A stretch of 64,000 nt of DNA, taken from assembly GCF_000166195.2 (NCBI RefSeq), contig NZ_CM001403.1:5722432-5786431 (forward strand), given 5' to 3'. This document shows, piece after piece, positions 17,443 through 26,699 of the stretch. Under the pieces are notes generated by a model. The model was not told the DNA's origin, made no database searches, and saw only the letters and a list, made by a program, of their open reading frames with translations. Source of the DNA: Mucilaginibacter paludis DSM 18603. GTDB taxonomy: Bacteria > Bacteroidota > Bacteroidia > Sphingobacteriales > Sphingobacteriaceae. A program made the position numbers and the translations under genes. Position 1 is the stretch's first letter, and each line of letters begins with the position of its first letter.

Positions 17443-20163
17443 ATGAGTATTTCTAAAACATATCAGCCAAAACAAGCAGAAGATAAATGGTATAGCTACT
17501 GGATGGAGAACGGTTTTTTTAGGTCGGTGCCTGATGAGCGCGAACCTTATACAATTGTAATACCGCCACCTAACGTTACCGGTGTTTTGCACATGGGCCA
17601 TATGCTGAACAATACAATACAGGATGTGCTGATACGCCGCGCCCGTATGAAAGGCAAAAACGCCTGCTGGGTACCCGGTACCGATCATGCATCCATCGCT
17701 ACCGAAGCCAAAGTTGTTGCCATGCTGAAAGAGCGAGGCATCACCAAAAAGGATTTAAGCCGCGAAGAGTTTTTAACCTACGCCTGGGAGTGGAAAGAAA
17801 AATACGGCGGCATCATACTGGAGCAATTAAAAAAGTTAGGCGCATCGTGCGATTGGGAGCGTACGCGTTTTACGATGGACCCCGACCTGAGCGAAGCTGT
17901 GATCGATACCTTTATACATCTGTATAAAAAAGACTTAATATACCGTGGCATTCGTATGGTTAACTGGGATCCGCAAGGCAAAACAGCGGTATCCGACGAA
18001 GAAGTTATCCGTAAGGAAGTTAATCAGAAATTATACTATATAAAATACAAGATAGTTGAACCTTATCTTGAGAAGTTTCAGGAACCTAATAAAGATTATC
18101 TGGTAATTGCAACAACAAGGCCCGAAACCATCATGGCTGACGCTGCAATTTGTATCAATCCCAATGACGAAAGATACCTTCATTTACATGGTGAAAAAGT
18201 ATATATTCCTTTAATTAACAGGGAAATACCAGTTATTTTGGACGAATATGTGACAATGGATTTTGGTACAGGTTGCTTAAAAGTGACACCAGCGCATGAT
18301 TTAAACGATTATGAACTCGGTCAAAAACACAATTTACCGGTTATTGATATTTTGAATGATGATGGTACCCTGAACGAAAAGGCCACGATTTTGGTTGGCG
18401 AAGACCGGTTTGCGGCGCGTAAAAAAATTGCAATACTTTTAGAGGAGGCAGGCGCTTTAGACAAGGTTGAAGACTATAAATCACAAGTTGGATATTCTGA
18501 ACGTACAAATGCTGTAATTGAACCTAAGCTTTCCATGCAATGGTTTTGCAAGATGGAAGATATGGCCAAACCAGCTTTGGATTACGTTTTGAAAGGCGAT
18601 ATTAAGCTGATACCTGATAAATTTACCAATACCTACCGCCATTGGATGGAGAATGTAAAAGATTGGTGTATCAGTCGGCAATTGTGGTGGGGCCAGCGGA
18701 TTCCGGTATGGTATGGTCCGCACACTCCCTGGGATCTTGAGGGTTCAGAGCGATTTGAGATAGCAAAAACCAAAGAAGAGGCGGATGCCTTATTTACAAA
18801 TTATTATAAGAGCCTTGAGGGTGATTTTACTGAACATACCATCGGTTTAGCTTTAAAAAGAATTCATCAAGATGAAGACGTTTTGGATACCTGGTTCTCA
18901 TCCTGGTTATGGCCTATATCGGTATTTGATGGCTTTAAAGATCCTAATAACGAGGAGATCAATTACTATTATCCAACCAACGATTTGGTTACTGCGCCCG
19001 AGATTTTGTTTTTCTGGGTAGCGCGCATGATTATGGCAGGCCACGAGTTTAGGGGAGAGATCCCTTTTAAAAACGTTTACTTAACGGGTATCGTTCGGGA
19101 TAAGTTGGGTCGCAAGATGTCTAAATCGCTGGGTAACTCGCCCGATCCGCTCCACCTGATCGAGAAGTATGGTGCAGACGGCGTTAGGGTAGGCATGCTG
19201 CTCTCATCCCCGGCAGGGAATGATTTGATGTTTGACGAAGGGCACTGCGAGCAAGGCCGTAACTTTGCCAACAAAATATGGAACGCCTTTAAGCTGGTTA
19301 AAGGCTGGGAGATAGATGATAGCTTAGTTAATACCAATCAAGTGGCTATACAATGGTTTAGCGACCGTTTTAACCAGGCTTTGAGTGAGATTGAAGACCA
19401 TTTTAAACAATATCGTCTGTCGGATGCGTTGATGACCACCTATAAATTGGTTTGGGACGATTTCTGCGCCTGGTACCTGGAAATGATTAAGCCTGCTTAC
19501 CAACAAGGCGTAGAAAAACAAGCCATCGACAGGGAGACCTATACGGCTACGGTATCTTATTTTGAAAACATATTAAAGATACTGCATCCTTTTACGCCGT
19601 TTATTACCGAAGAGTTATGGCATGACGAACTTTTTGGCGACCGTACCAGTACTGATTGTTGCATTGTGGCATTAATGCCCTCAATTGGGCAAATTGATGC
19701 ACGCTTGGTTACCGAAATGGAAAGTGTAAAGCAATTGATAACCGAAATAAGGAATGTGCGTAATACCAAACAAATTCCTAAAGATAAATTGCCTTTAGCT
19801 ATTAAAGTCAATTCGGGTATCGATTATAAAGTGTATTTGCCTATTATCAGTAAGTTGGGTAATTTGGAAGAAGTTACTTTTACCGAAGATAAAATAGCCG
19901 GGGCAGTAAGCTATAGGGTTGGCACAGATGAATTTTACATGGTTTTACAGAACAACATTGATGTTGATGCCGAGCGTGTAAAACTGTTGGCCGAGTTAAA
20001 ATACCTGGAAGGCTTCTTAAAAGCAATTGAAGCCAAGCTACAGAACGAGCGATTTATGCAAAACGCCAAACCCGAAGTGGTGAACAACGAATTGAAGAAG
20101 AAGGCCGATGCGGAAACTAAAATCAGGATAGTTAAAGAAAGTTTAGACGGTTTGGCAAACTAA
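17443..20163 (+). CDS. valS: Valine--tRNA ligase
   Basis: A class I aminoacyl-tRNA synthetase of 906 residues from the ATG at 17443. This start is chosen because a -7 box sits just before it; a longer reading from 17407 would cross that promoter. The signature PPNVTGVLHMGHMLN (HIGH motif) lies near residue 45 and GRKMSKSLGN (KMSKS) near residue 558. The editing domain (ATTRPETIMADAAICINP) and a C-terminal coiled-coil arm (ending KKKADAETKIRIVKESLDGL) are present. It charges tRNA-Val in the cytoplasm and edits Thr. It appears monocistronic. Confidence 0.97.
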   Translation: MSISKTYQPKQAEDKWYSYWMENGFFRSVPDEREPYTIVIPPPNVTGVLHMGHMLNNTIQDVLIRRARMKGKNACWVPGTDHASIATEAKVVAMLKERGITKKDLSREEFLTYAWEWKEKYGGIILEQLKKLGASCDWERTRFTMDPDLSEAVIDTFIHLYKKDLIYRGIRMVNWDPQGKTAVSDEEVIRKEVNQKLYYIKYKIVEPYLEKFQEPNKDYLVIATTRPETIMADAAICINPNDERYLHLHGEKVYIPLINREIPVILDEYVTMDFGTGCLKVTPAHDLNDYELGQKHNLPVIDILNDDGTLNEKATILVGEDRFAARKKIAILLEEAGALDKVEDYKSQVGYSERTNAVIEPKLSMQWFCKMEDMAKPALDYVLKGDIKLIPDKFTNTYRHWMENVKDWCISRQLWWGQRIPVWYGPHTPWDLEGSERFEIAKTKEEADALFTNYYKSLEGDFTEHTIGLALKRIHQDEDVLDTWFSSWLWPISVFDGFKDPNNEEINYYYPTNDLVTAPEILFFWVARMIMAGHEFRGEIPFKNVYLTGIVRDKLGRKMSKSLGNSPDPLHLIEKYGADGVRVGMLLSSPAGNDLMFDEGHCEQGRNFANKIWNAFKLVKGWEIDDSLVNTNQVAIQWFSDRFNQALSEIEDHFKQYRLSDALMTTYKLVWDDFCAWYLEMIKPAYQQGVEKQAIDRETYTATVSYFENILKILHPFTPFITEELWHDELFGDRTSTDCCIVALMPSIGQIDARLVTEMESVKQLITEIRNVRNTKQIPKDKLPLAIKVNSGIDYKVYLPIISKLGNLEEVTFTEDKIAGAVSYRVGTDEFYMVLQNNIDVDAERVKLLAELKYLEGFLKAIEAKLQNERFMQNAKPEVVNNELKKKADAETKIRIVKESLDGLAN

Positions 20164-20169
20164 TTGCAG

Positions 20170-20245
20170 CAAATATTTAACATGCTATATTTCAACAATT
20201 TTGTAATTAAATTAATTGTTGATATATTGTAATGTTGAATATTTG
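20170..20245. repeat. Long nested AT-rich hairpin downstream of valS
   Basis: The outer arms CAAATATTTAACA and TGTTGAATATTTG match at 12 of 13 positions. The inner arms are CAACAATT and AATTGTTG, with partly complementary ATAT tracts between. The 76-nt structure fills most of the gap between valS and the histidine kinase. It could act as a terminator, a processing site or an operator. Confidence 0.55.
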
Positions 20246-20269
20246 AGCACTTAATTTTTTAAACCTGTA

Positions 20270-22084
20270 ATGAGTAAGCGTATAAGTTTTTTTAACTTAT
20301 CAATTAAAAATATACTGTCTGAGGATGATTCTATTTTAGATCAGGCTCGTATTCGTTTAATTTATTACGGGCTTCTGCTTTCTTTTCTGGGTGTATTTGC
20401 CATCATTCCGAATGTTTATAGTTTGCAGCAAACAATGCAGACTGATTTTAGCCTTGTATTGCTCGTTACGCTGGTTGGGGTGTTTAAATATTTCACCTAC
20501 AAGCCCGATTTTAAGCTGGTATCGCATATTTTACTCATTGTTGGCTCGTTCCTGGTGTTATCGGTAGTTTACGTCGTGTTCCAGGATGTCAATATCATCG
20601 TTATCCAATTGGTGATTTTGATTATCCTTTTTGGCTACTATATGCTGGGTGTTAAATGGGGTACCATTTACTCACTTATTAACGTTGCTCCACTGCTAAT
20701 TTACCTTTTGTGGGTAGATTCTGCCCACATGATGAGCCATCTGCGGCCAGAAAAACTGGATGGTTATACCGTTACGGTAAGTGTGTTTTTTAATTTTATA
20801 TTAATTATGTTTATACAAGGGCATTTTTATGGTGCCTTTCTGAAAAATATAAAACAGTTAAAAGAGTTTGCCGATTCGGAAAAACAGCTTAACGAACAGC
20901 TGGGCCTGGCTATTGAGCGGTCGGAGAAATCCTCAAAGGCACAATCCGAATTCTTGTCCACCATGTCTCATGAGATCCGCACACCTCTAAATGCTGTAAT
21001 CGGGATGAGCAACTTGTTGATGATGGAAAGCCCCAGGCCCGATCAAAAAGAAAATCTCGAAATTTTAAGATTCTCGGCCGGCAACCTGTTAACGCTGGTT
21101 AATGACGTACTCGATTTTAATAAGATCGAATCGGGTAAGATCACCTTTGAAAACATTAAATTCAACCTGCATGAACTGATGCAGCATATTTGCGGTGGGC
21201 AAATTATGAAAGCGGAGGAGAAGGGTTTAAACTTTCATTTGTCGGTTGATACCTTTTTAAAAACGCATTATTTAATTGGCGATCCTACACGTTTATCTCA
21301 AATTATTTTCAACCTCATTAGTAACGCCATTAAATTTACAAATCGTGGCGCCGTTACGGTAGATATCAGTTGCATTGAAGACAGGCATAACGAGGCCACG
21401 ATTAAATTTTCAATCCGTGATACGGGCATCGGCATCGCGGAAGAGAAAATGGCCGACATATTTGATCCTTTTACCCAGGAATCAGTAACCACAACCCGTC
21501 AGTTTGGCGGTACAGGGCTCGGGTTGGCTATTGTAAAACGTTTACTTGATTTACAGGGAGGACGCATCGGCGTAAGCAGCGAAATAGGCATGGGTTCTGA
21601 GTTTGAGGTAGTGATGGAGTTTACCGTATCAACAGATGTGATGATACCTGATGTAACGGTGAAAAAAACACCTGTAATTAGCGATTCCAATTTTCAATTG
21701 AACAAGCTGCAGATCCTGGTGGCAGAAGATAACGCTGTAAACGTGATGTTGATGAAAAAGCTTTTCTCTAAATGGGACATTACCCCTGTTGTTGCCGAGA
21801 ATGGCGAAAGGGCTATTGAGCTTTTACAATATGGCAATTTTGATTTGATTTTAATGGATCTGCAAATGCCCGTTATGGACGGTATTGAGGCCACCAAAAT
21901 TATACGCCGCATGACAGACCCGCAAAAAGCTAATATTCCCATTATTGCGCTTACCGCGTCGGCTTTATTTGATGTGAGAGAGCGTGTGTACAGCTCGGGC
22001 ATGAATGATTATGTTGCCAAGCCATTTAAGCCCAATGAACTGCTTGATAAAATAATGGGGCAAGTTAGGCCGGTTAATCAGTAA
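20270..22084 (+). CDS. Hybrid sensor histidine kinase with receiver domain
   Basis: A 604-residue membrane kinase. About six hydrophobic segments span residues 30-190, followed by a short coiled linker. The HisKA dimerisation domain has the H-box STMSHEIRTPLNAVIGMS (His234). The HATPase domain shows the N box (LISNAIKFTNRG), G1 (DTGIGIAEEKM) and G2 (FGGTGLGLAIVKRLL). A C-terminal receiver domain (ILVAEDNAVNVMLMKKL, phospho-acceptor in LILMDLQMPVMDG) completes the hybrid. No separate response regulator lies beside it, so phosphotransfer may end in its own receiver or reach a distant partner. The signal is unknown; the membrane sensor has no recognisable ligand domain. Confidence 0.93.
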   Translation: MSKRISFFNLSIKNILSEDDSILDQARIRLIYYGLLLSFLGVFAIIPNVYSLQQTMQTDFSLVLLVTLVGVFKYFTYKPDFKLVSHILLIVGSFLVLSVVYVVFQDVNIIVIQLVILIILFGYYMLGVKWGTIYSLINVAPLLIYLLWVDSAHMMSHLRPEKLDGYTVTVSVFFNFILIMFIQGHFYGAFLKNIKQLKEFADSEKQLNEQLGLAIERSEKSSKAQSEFLSTMSHEIRTPLNAVIGMSNLLMMESPRPDQKENLEILRFSAGNLLTLVNDVLDFNKIESGKITFENIKFNLHELMQHICGGQIMKAEEKGLNFHLSVDTFLKTHYLIGDPTRLSQIIFNLISNAIKFTNRGAVTVDISCIEDRHNEATIKFSIRDTGIGIAEEKMADIFDPFTQESVTTTRQFGGTGLGLAIVKRLLDLQGGRIGVSSEIGMGSEFEVVMEFTVSTDVMIPDVTVKKTPVISDSNFQLNKLQILVAEDNAVNVMLMKKLFSKWDITPVVAENGERAIELLQYGNFDLILMDLQMPVMDGIEATKIIRRMTDPQKANIPIIALTASALFDVRERVYSSGMNDYVAKPFKPNELLDKIMGQVRPVNQ

Positions 22085-22320
22085 GCCCCAAAGCCCCTCC
22101 TAAACCGCGTAGCGCTCATGCACACCCAAAAAAAAACCAAAGTGCATAATCCTCCCCGGTAGGGAGGACTTTAAAAGAAAAAAAAGCCCCACCCAAACCC
22201 GGTAGGTAGGGCTTTTAAAAAAAAATAAAGTCTCCCCAACCGGGGGAGATTTAGAGGGGGCTTTGCTTTGGTTTTGCGGTGTGCATGAGCACTATGCGGT
22301 TTAAAGGGTGCTTTGGGTGC
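22085..22320. repeat. Large imperfect inverted repeat between convergent genes
   Basis: The left arm (about 22085-22143) contains TAAACCGCGTAGCGCTCATG and CACACCC. The right arm (about 22262-22320) is its imperfect reverse complement (GTGCATGAGCACTATGCGGT). Inner palindromes CCTCCCCGGTAGGGAGG and CTCCCCAACCGGGGGAG lie between. It starts right after the histidine kinase stop and overlaps the last codons and stop of the facing HsdR_N-domain gene, so it probably serves as a shared terminator. Confidence 0.7.
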
Positions 22321-22771
22321 TTTCGTAGCTTGCAATATCAACAATAAAATCATACCGCTGCTCAACAAAGTCTATTTTACAATAATAATGCTGCAAACCA
22401 TTGGTAACCGCTATTAACGGTACGCGGTGTACCCAATTGTAGCGGGCAACCTGGTCAAATACCTGTTGTGTAACTTTAACTGCCGGAGCCTTGCATTCAA
22501 CCAGTAAAATTTTTTCGCCTTTGTTATTAAATATCACAATATCCGAGCGCCTGGCCTGTCCGTTTAGTTTGAGGCCGCCTTCCAGCTTAATTAATGAGCG
22601 GGGGTAGTTTTTCTCTTTAATTAAGTATTGAACAAAATGCTGCCTCACCCATTCTTCCGGAGTTAAAACAACTTCTTTTTTCCGGATCTCGTCAAAAAGG
22701 AAAAGCTGGCCGTTTTGACTGGATATTTTAAAAGGGTAGGGCGGAAGGTTAAGCGGTAGTAGCAAATCCAT
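22301..22771 (-). CDS. Solitary HsdR N-terminal-like PD-(D/E)XK domain protein
   Basis: This 156-residue protein corresponds to the N-terminal nuclease-type domain of type I restriction enzyme R subunits, without any helicase. The region RRSDIVIFN through ILLVECKAPAVK gives the D...E-x-K catalytic signature of the PD-(D/E)XK fold. No hsdM or hsdS is nearby, and helicase motifs would not fit in this length. Stand-alone members are widespread and conserved in Bacteroidetes. The gene is divergent from holA (68-nt gap), so a role in DNA maintenance rather than restriction is plausible but unproven. The last residues (about STQSTL) lie within an intergenic repeat, so the C-terminus may vary between strains. 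Confidence 0.85.
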   Translation of the reverse strand: MDLLLPLNLPPYPFKISSQNGQLFLFDEIRKKEVVLTPEEWVRQHFVQYLIKEKNYPRSLIKLEGGLKLNGQARRSDIVIFNNKGEKILLVECKAPAVKVTQQVFDQVARYNWVHRVPLIAVTNGLQHYYCKIDFVEQRYDFIVDIASYESTQSTL

Positions 22772-22839
22772 AAGCTAAAATGCGCATTATCTGCCCTAAA
22801 TCCTAATCCATATTTGTAATTTGGCTCCGGTAAATTTTT

Positions 22840-23862
22840 ATGACTGCACCCGAAATTTTAAAAGACCTTAAGAATAGAAAGTTTAAACCCTTGTATCTTT
22901 TACATGGGGATGAACCTTATTTTATTGATTTAATAGGTAATTATATTGAGCACAAGGTATTAAGCGAGGCCGAACGGGGTTTTAACCAAACGGTAGTTTA
23001 TGGCAAAGATACCGATTTGATGACGGTGCTTAACGCGGCCAAACGTTACCCTATGATGGCCGATTACCAGGTTGTAATGGTAAAAGAAGCGCAGGACATG
23101 AAGTGGGGGAAGGAAACTGATGATAAAAAAAGTATCGACCCTTTGTTAAGTTACCTGGAGAAACCATTGCCCAGCACTATTTTAGTTTTTTGCTATAAAT
23201 ACGGTAAAATTGATAAGCGCAAAAAGCTTTATAAGGCCATTGAAAAAAACGGACTTATATTTGATTCGGCCGAGTTGTATGATAATAAAATACCGGGCTG
23301 GATAGAAGGTTTTGTAAGTGATAAGGGCTACCGCATTAATCCACAGGCATCCGCACTACTGGCTGAATATTTAGGTAACGACCTATCCAAAATAGCCAAT
23401 GAGCTCGAAAAACTGATGCTCAACGTAAATGCCGGGCAAGAGATTACGTCGAAGGAGATTCAGGACAATATCGGTATCAGTAAAGAGTATAACGTGTTTG
23501 AACTACAAACCGCCTTAGGTCGCAGGGATGTTGTTAAAGTAAACCGGATTATAAATTATTTTGAGGCCAACCCCAAAGCCAACCCGATGGTGGTAGTGCT
23601 GGGTACGCTCAATAATTATTTCAGCAAGGTTTTACGTTACCATTACGCTGCCGACAAATCGCCCCAGGGCCTTGCCCGCGATTTAGGTGTTAGCCCGTAT
23701 TTTGTAAAAGATTATGAACAGGCAGCGCGTACTTTTAATTACGGCAAAACCATGCAGGTAATCAGCCTGTTGCGTGAGTACGATTTAAAGAGCAAAGGGG
23801 TAGAATCAAATACCGCGCCCGGCGAATTGATGAAGGAGCTCATGTTTAAAATACTCCATTAA
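22840..23862 (+). CDS. holA: DNA polymerase III subunit delta
   Basis: A 340-residue clamp-loader delta subunit. The N-terminal DNA_pol3_delta domain starts FKPLYLLHGDEPYFIDLIGN. The AAA+ like middle and the C-terminal collar region (LGRRDVVKVNRIINYFE through LMKELMFKIL) follow. Length and order match the family. It helps load the beta clamp onto primed DNA in the replisome. It is transcribed divergently from the HsdR_N-domain gene, and no other replication genes lie beside it. Confidence 0.93.
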   Translation: MTAPEILKDLKNRKFKPLYLLHGDEPYFIDLIGNYIEHKVLSEAERGFNQTVVYGKDTDLMTVLNAAKRYPMMADYQVVMVKEAQDMKWGKETDDKKSIDPLLSYLEKPLPSTILVFCYKYGKIDKRKKLYKAIEKNGLIFDSAELYDNKIPGWIEGFVSDKGYRINPQASALLAEYLGNDLSKIANELEKLMLNVNAGQEITSKEIQDNIGISKEYNVFELQTALGRRDVVKVNRIINYFEANPKANPMVVVLGTLNNYFSKVLRYHYAADKSPQGLARDLGVSPYFVKDYEQAARTFNYGKTMQVISLLREYDLKSKGVESNTAPGELMKELMFKILH

Positions 23863-23874
23863 AACGGAGTATAA

Positions 23875-24060
23875 TTAACTTAGGGCTTTTACACTGAAAC
23901 GGTTGATAATCATTTCGGTATGGTTGTACATTACCGTGATTTCGTACACGTTGTGGTCGTCAACAAAAGTCATGTAGGGAGCATTGGATGAATAACCCGG
24001 AAATGGCCTGCCAATATATCTTAAATTTTGCCCCTTAATTAGCTTTACACTTCTCTTCAT
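23875..24060 (-). CDS. Small conserved-looking protein of unknown function
   Basis: A 61-residue ORF convergent with holA (12-nt gap). The composition is protein-like (MKRSVKLIKGQNLRYIGRPF, then DDHNVYEITVMYNHTEMIIN), with no membrane segment or signal peptide. The predicted beta-rich pattern and the charged start resemble small orphan proteins of Sphingobacteriaceae. I do not recognise a family. Coding status rests on composition and on the neat fit between genes. Confidence 0.5.
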   Translation of the reverse strand: MKRSVKLIKGQNLRYIGRPFPGYSSNAPYMTFVDDHNVYEITVMYNHTEMIINRFSVKALS

Positions 24061-24308
24061 TGTACAATATAGGTAATATTCTGGTATTATGCTATTCCGT
24101 AGGCAAGTATTTGCAACTCCTTTATTTTGTTTTTTTAGCAGATTGTATAGCGTTAAGTACTATTCGTTATTTTTTGCAGTCATTGCTATATTTCAACAAC
24201 TTAAATATGGCCTTTAAGCGGCAAATAATGAATGACTTAAAAGCAAAAACCTATATTAAATTATGGCATAGCTATTGGAGTAGTTGGGTAACATAAAAAA
24301 TAATAGCT

Positions 24309-24515
24309 ATGAAAAAGATAATGTTTTTACTGATGCTTGCTGTAACGATGAGTGTTGCCGCTAATGCGCAAACAAAAGTTACAAAAGATGAAACAAAGGT
24401 TAAAAAAACTTCAACCATACCTCAAAAAGTGCATAATGTATTTAGTAAGCACAAGCACTACAGTGGCACTAAAATAAAACATGTTAAAAAGGTTGATAAA
24501 AAAACTACAACATGA
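24309..24515 (+). CDS. Small secreted lysine-rich protein
   Basis: A 68-residue ORF with a clear signal peptide (KKIMFLLMLAVTMSVAANAQ). The mature peptide of about 47 residues is dominated by Lys, Thr, Val and His (KVTKDETKVKKTSTIPQ, KHKHYSGTKIKHVKKVDKK), so it is strongly basic. A terminator hairpin follows at 24547. Such a basic exported peptide could bind anionic surface polymers or nucleic acid, but no function is known to me. The 250-nt stretch upstream shows no other convincing gene. Confidence 0.7.
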   Translation: MKKIMFLLMLAVTMSVAANAQTKVTKDETKVKKTSTIPQKVHNVFSKHKHYSGTKIKHVKKVDKKTTT

Positions 24516-24546
24516 TAACAAGAGTTTGACTATTGATATTGGAGAG

Positions 24547-24572
24547 GCTGTTTCTATTGAAGCAGCTTTTTT
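24547..24572 (+). terminator. Rho-independent terminator
   Basis: Stem GCTGTTTC / GAAGCAGC (one G-T pair) with a TATT loop, followed by TTTTTT, 32 nt after the stop of the small basic protein. Confidence 0.8.
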
Positions 24573-24664
24573 AATTTATAGGACAGGCTTGTAATTTATG
24601 ATAAACAAAATGGATGCGTTTGATGATATAATTCGTATTTTAGCATTCTAATTAATTTTTTCAG

Positions 24665-26008
24665 ATGTCGATCTGGCAGAAAATCGGTGCCTATTGGAAT
24701 TATCTGGTAGGCAGCCCTCATAGTTTCTCTCTACAATTCAGGATATTTCATTCCATTAGTATTATCGCGTTTTTGGCCTTAGCCTACAACGTTCCGTTTA
24801 ATTATTTTATCGGCCTTCCGTGGATAGCTTTGGTTAGTTTTGTTGTACTCACCATATTATGTTACATTTATTATTTATCGCGTTTTAAAAATAAAACAGA
24901 ACTCAGTATCGTGTTTTTTTGTGTTCTGGCCAATTTGCTATTTATTGCCAACTATTTTATCAATTGGGGTATAAGCGGCCCTACAGATATACTGATGGCT
25001 GGAACCTTGCTTTTAATGATCAGCACGGCTCCGCCTAAACAATACAAAATCTGGATTCCCATCAATATTGCCGTTATCTTGTCGCTGCATGGTATCGAGT
25101 ACCGGTATCCTTTACTGGTGCCAAATACCTATGTCACTGTAGCCGATAGGTTTTTGGATGTGTCATCTGCTTACCTGGTGGTGGTGGTTTTAATGTACTA
25201 TACAGTTACCTATATCCGTAAAAATTACGAGCTTGAACGGAAGTCATCAGAGGATAGGGCGCAGTCCATTGAAATTAAAAATCAATACATCCTGGTTCAA
25301 AACCTGGAATTGGAACGATTGAACGCCGAAAAAAATAAGTTGATGTCCATCATCGCCCATGACCTTAGATCGCCACTGGGCAATATTCAAAATTATCTTG
25401 AACTATTGGATGAATATTCCTTAGATGCCGAAGAGCGGAAAATAATTGAAAAAGACCTGCTTAAACTCACGCAGGATACAACCAGTATGCTATCAAAAGT
25501 GCTTAGCTGGTCTAAAGCACAAATGGATGGGGTAACGGTTAAGCTCAACTCAGTTAACTTATTCGAAGCATTAGCCAATACACTGGAGCTTGAAAAAGCC
25601 ATTGCCGGTAAAAAAGGCATCGCGCTAAGCTATGGCGTAGAGCAAACTATTAAAATAATGGCTGATGTTGATATGCTTCAGCTTATTGTACGTAACCTGA
25701 TTAACAATGCCATCAAATTTACCCCGGCCGGTGGGGAAATTGAAATCTCGGCCAGTTCGATTCATAACAACTGCCTTTTAATGGTGAAAGATACTGGTAC
25801 GGGTATCCCTTACGAGCAACAAAGGGATCTTTTTTCTCTCAAAGCCACGTCGACATTCGGCACCGAGAACGAAAAAGGAATAGGGCTGGGCCTAAAGCTA
25901 TGTAAAGAGTTTACTGAATTGCAGGCCGGTGAAATATGGATGGAAAGTATTCCCGGCAAGGGCACTGCTTTTTATGTTTCGTTGCCGCTGGCCCTGCCTG
26001 TTACCTGA
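24665..26008 (+). CDS. Membrane sensor histidine kinase
   Basis: A 447-residue kinase with six predicted membrane segments in the first 185 residues, then a coiled linker. The HisKA motif is LMSIIAHDLRSPLGNIQNYL (His232). The HATPase domain has an N box (LINNAIKFTPAGG), G1 (DTGTGIPYEQQ) and G2 (GIGLGLKLCKEF). There is no receiver domain and no adjacent response regulator, so it is an orphan kinase. Its overall membrane plan resembles the hybrid kinase at 20270, which could mean related sensing modules. The signal is unknown. Confidence 0.92.
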   Translation: MSIWQKIGAYWNYLVGSPHSFSLQFRIFHSISIIAFLALAYNVPFNYFIGLPWIALVSFVVLTILCYIYYLSRFKNKTELSIVFFCVLANLLFIANYFINWGISGPTDILMAGTLLLMISTAPPKQYKIWIPINIAVILSLHGIEYRYPLLVPNTYVTVADRFLDVSSAYLVVVVLMYYTVTYIRKNYELERKSSEDRAQSIEIKNQYILVQNLELERLNAEKNKLMSIIAHDLRSPLGNIQNYLELLDEYSLDAEERKIIEKDLLKLTQDTTSMLSKVLSWSKAQMDGVTVKLNSVNLFEALANTLELEKAIAGKKGIALSYGVEQTIKIMADVDMLQLIVRNLINNAIKFTPAGGEIEISASSIHNNCLLMVKDTGTGIPYEQQRDLFSLKATSTFGTENEKGIGLGLKLCKEFTELQAGEIWMESIPGKGTAFYVSLPLALPVT

Positions 26009-26108
26009 TGCTACCTGACCGCTGGCAATAGCTAATCCCTTTTATTTGTATCATAAATTGATTTAATTTGCGGCGAGGATAAAATCCCATCATCCAACAA
26101 AACACAAC

Positions 26109-26513
26109 ATGCAACATTGGCTCGTAAAAAGTGAACCTGTAAAATATAGCTGGGAAAAATTTAACCAGGATGGCCGCACCTTTTGGGATGGCGTGCGTAA
26201 TTACCAGGCGCGTAACAACCTGCGGGAAATGAAAGAGGGCGACCTTGTTCTGTATTACCACAGTAACGAGGGCAAGGCCGTTGTAGGTATTGCCAAAGTA
26301 GTGAAGGCGTTTTACCAGGACCCCACCACCGACGATAAAAACTGGGTAGTAGTTGATTTGGTGCCGGTAGAAACCATAAAAAACCCGGTCACCCTGGAAC
26401 AAATTAAAGCCGACCCGCAATTAGCCAACATCAGCCTGGTACGCCAGGGCCGCCTATCGGTAATGCCCCTCAAAGCCGAGGAATTTGATAGGATATTGGA
26501 ATTGGGTAGTTGA
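26109..26513 (+). CDS. EVE domain protein (PUA-like/YTH-related fold)
   Basis: This 134-residue protein is a complete EVE domain: WLVKSEPVKYSWEKF at the start, the aromatic-cage region FWDGVRNYQARNNLREM, GDLVLYYHS, and LSVMPLKAEEFDRIL at the end. EVE domains bind modified bases (5-methylcytosine-type or modified RNA) and are common in restriction and RNA-modification contexts. Here it stands alone, so its ligand is not evident. An antisense ORF of similar length overlaps it and is a shadow. Confidence 0.92.
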   Translation: MQHWLVKSEPVKYSWEKFNQDGRTFWDGVRNYQARNNLREMKEGDLVLYYHSNEGKAVVGIAKVVKAFYQDPTTDDKNWVVVDLVPVETIKNPVTLEQIKADPQLANISLVRQGRLSVMPLKAEEFDRILELGS

Positions 26514-26514
26514 G

Positions 26515-26640
26515 TTGGGAGTCTTGAGCCGGGAGTCCTGAGTTCTGAGTCAGGAGTGTTTAGCCTTGAGACCGTAGAGCCGAATTTTGACTTAGGGCTC
26601 CCGACCCAAGACTTCGAACTCCCGGCTCAGAACTCCCACC
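26515..26640. repeat. GACTC-type simple array
   Basis: Both orientations occur: GTCTTGAGCCGGGAGTCCTG in the first part and CCCGGCTCAGAACTCCCACC in the second, so the segment can fold back on itself. It belongs to the same family as arrays at about 15.0, 57.9 and 61.6 kb. Confidence 0.7.
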
Positions 26641-26699
26641 TCAACACCGGTGCTTTAATTATTCCCCCTTCAGGGGGTTAGGGGGCTCTTAAAATTTGC

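Noticed and set aside
22301..22771. A type I restriction system
   Set aside because: Only the HsdR_N-type domain is present; there are no helicase motifs, hsdM or hsdS.
24060..24296. 78-codon plus-strand ORF between holA and the small basic protein
   Set aside because: Its composition is that of translated AT-rich spacer (Leu/Phe/Tyr-rich), and the following gene has its own clear start.
26001..26420. 139-codon minus-strand ORF antisense to the EVE gene
   Set aside because: The plus strand encodes a complete, recognisable EVE domain; the antisense frame has no family resemblance.
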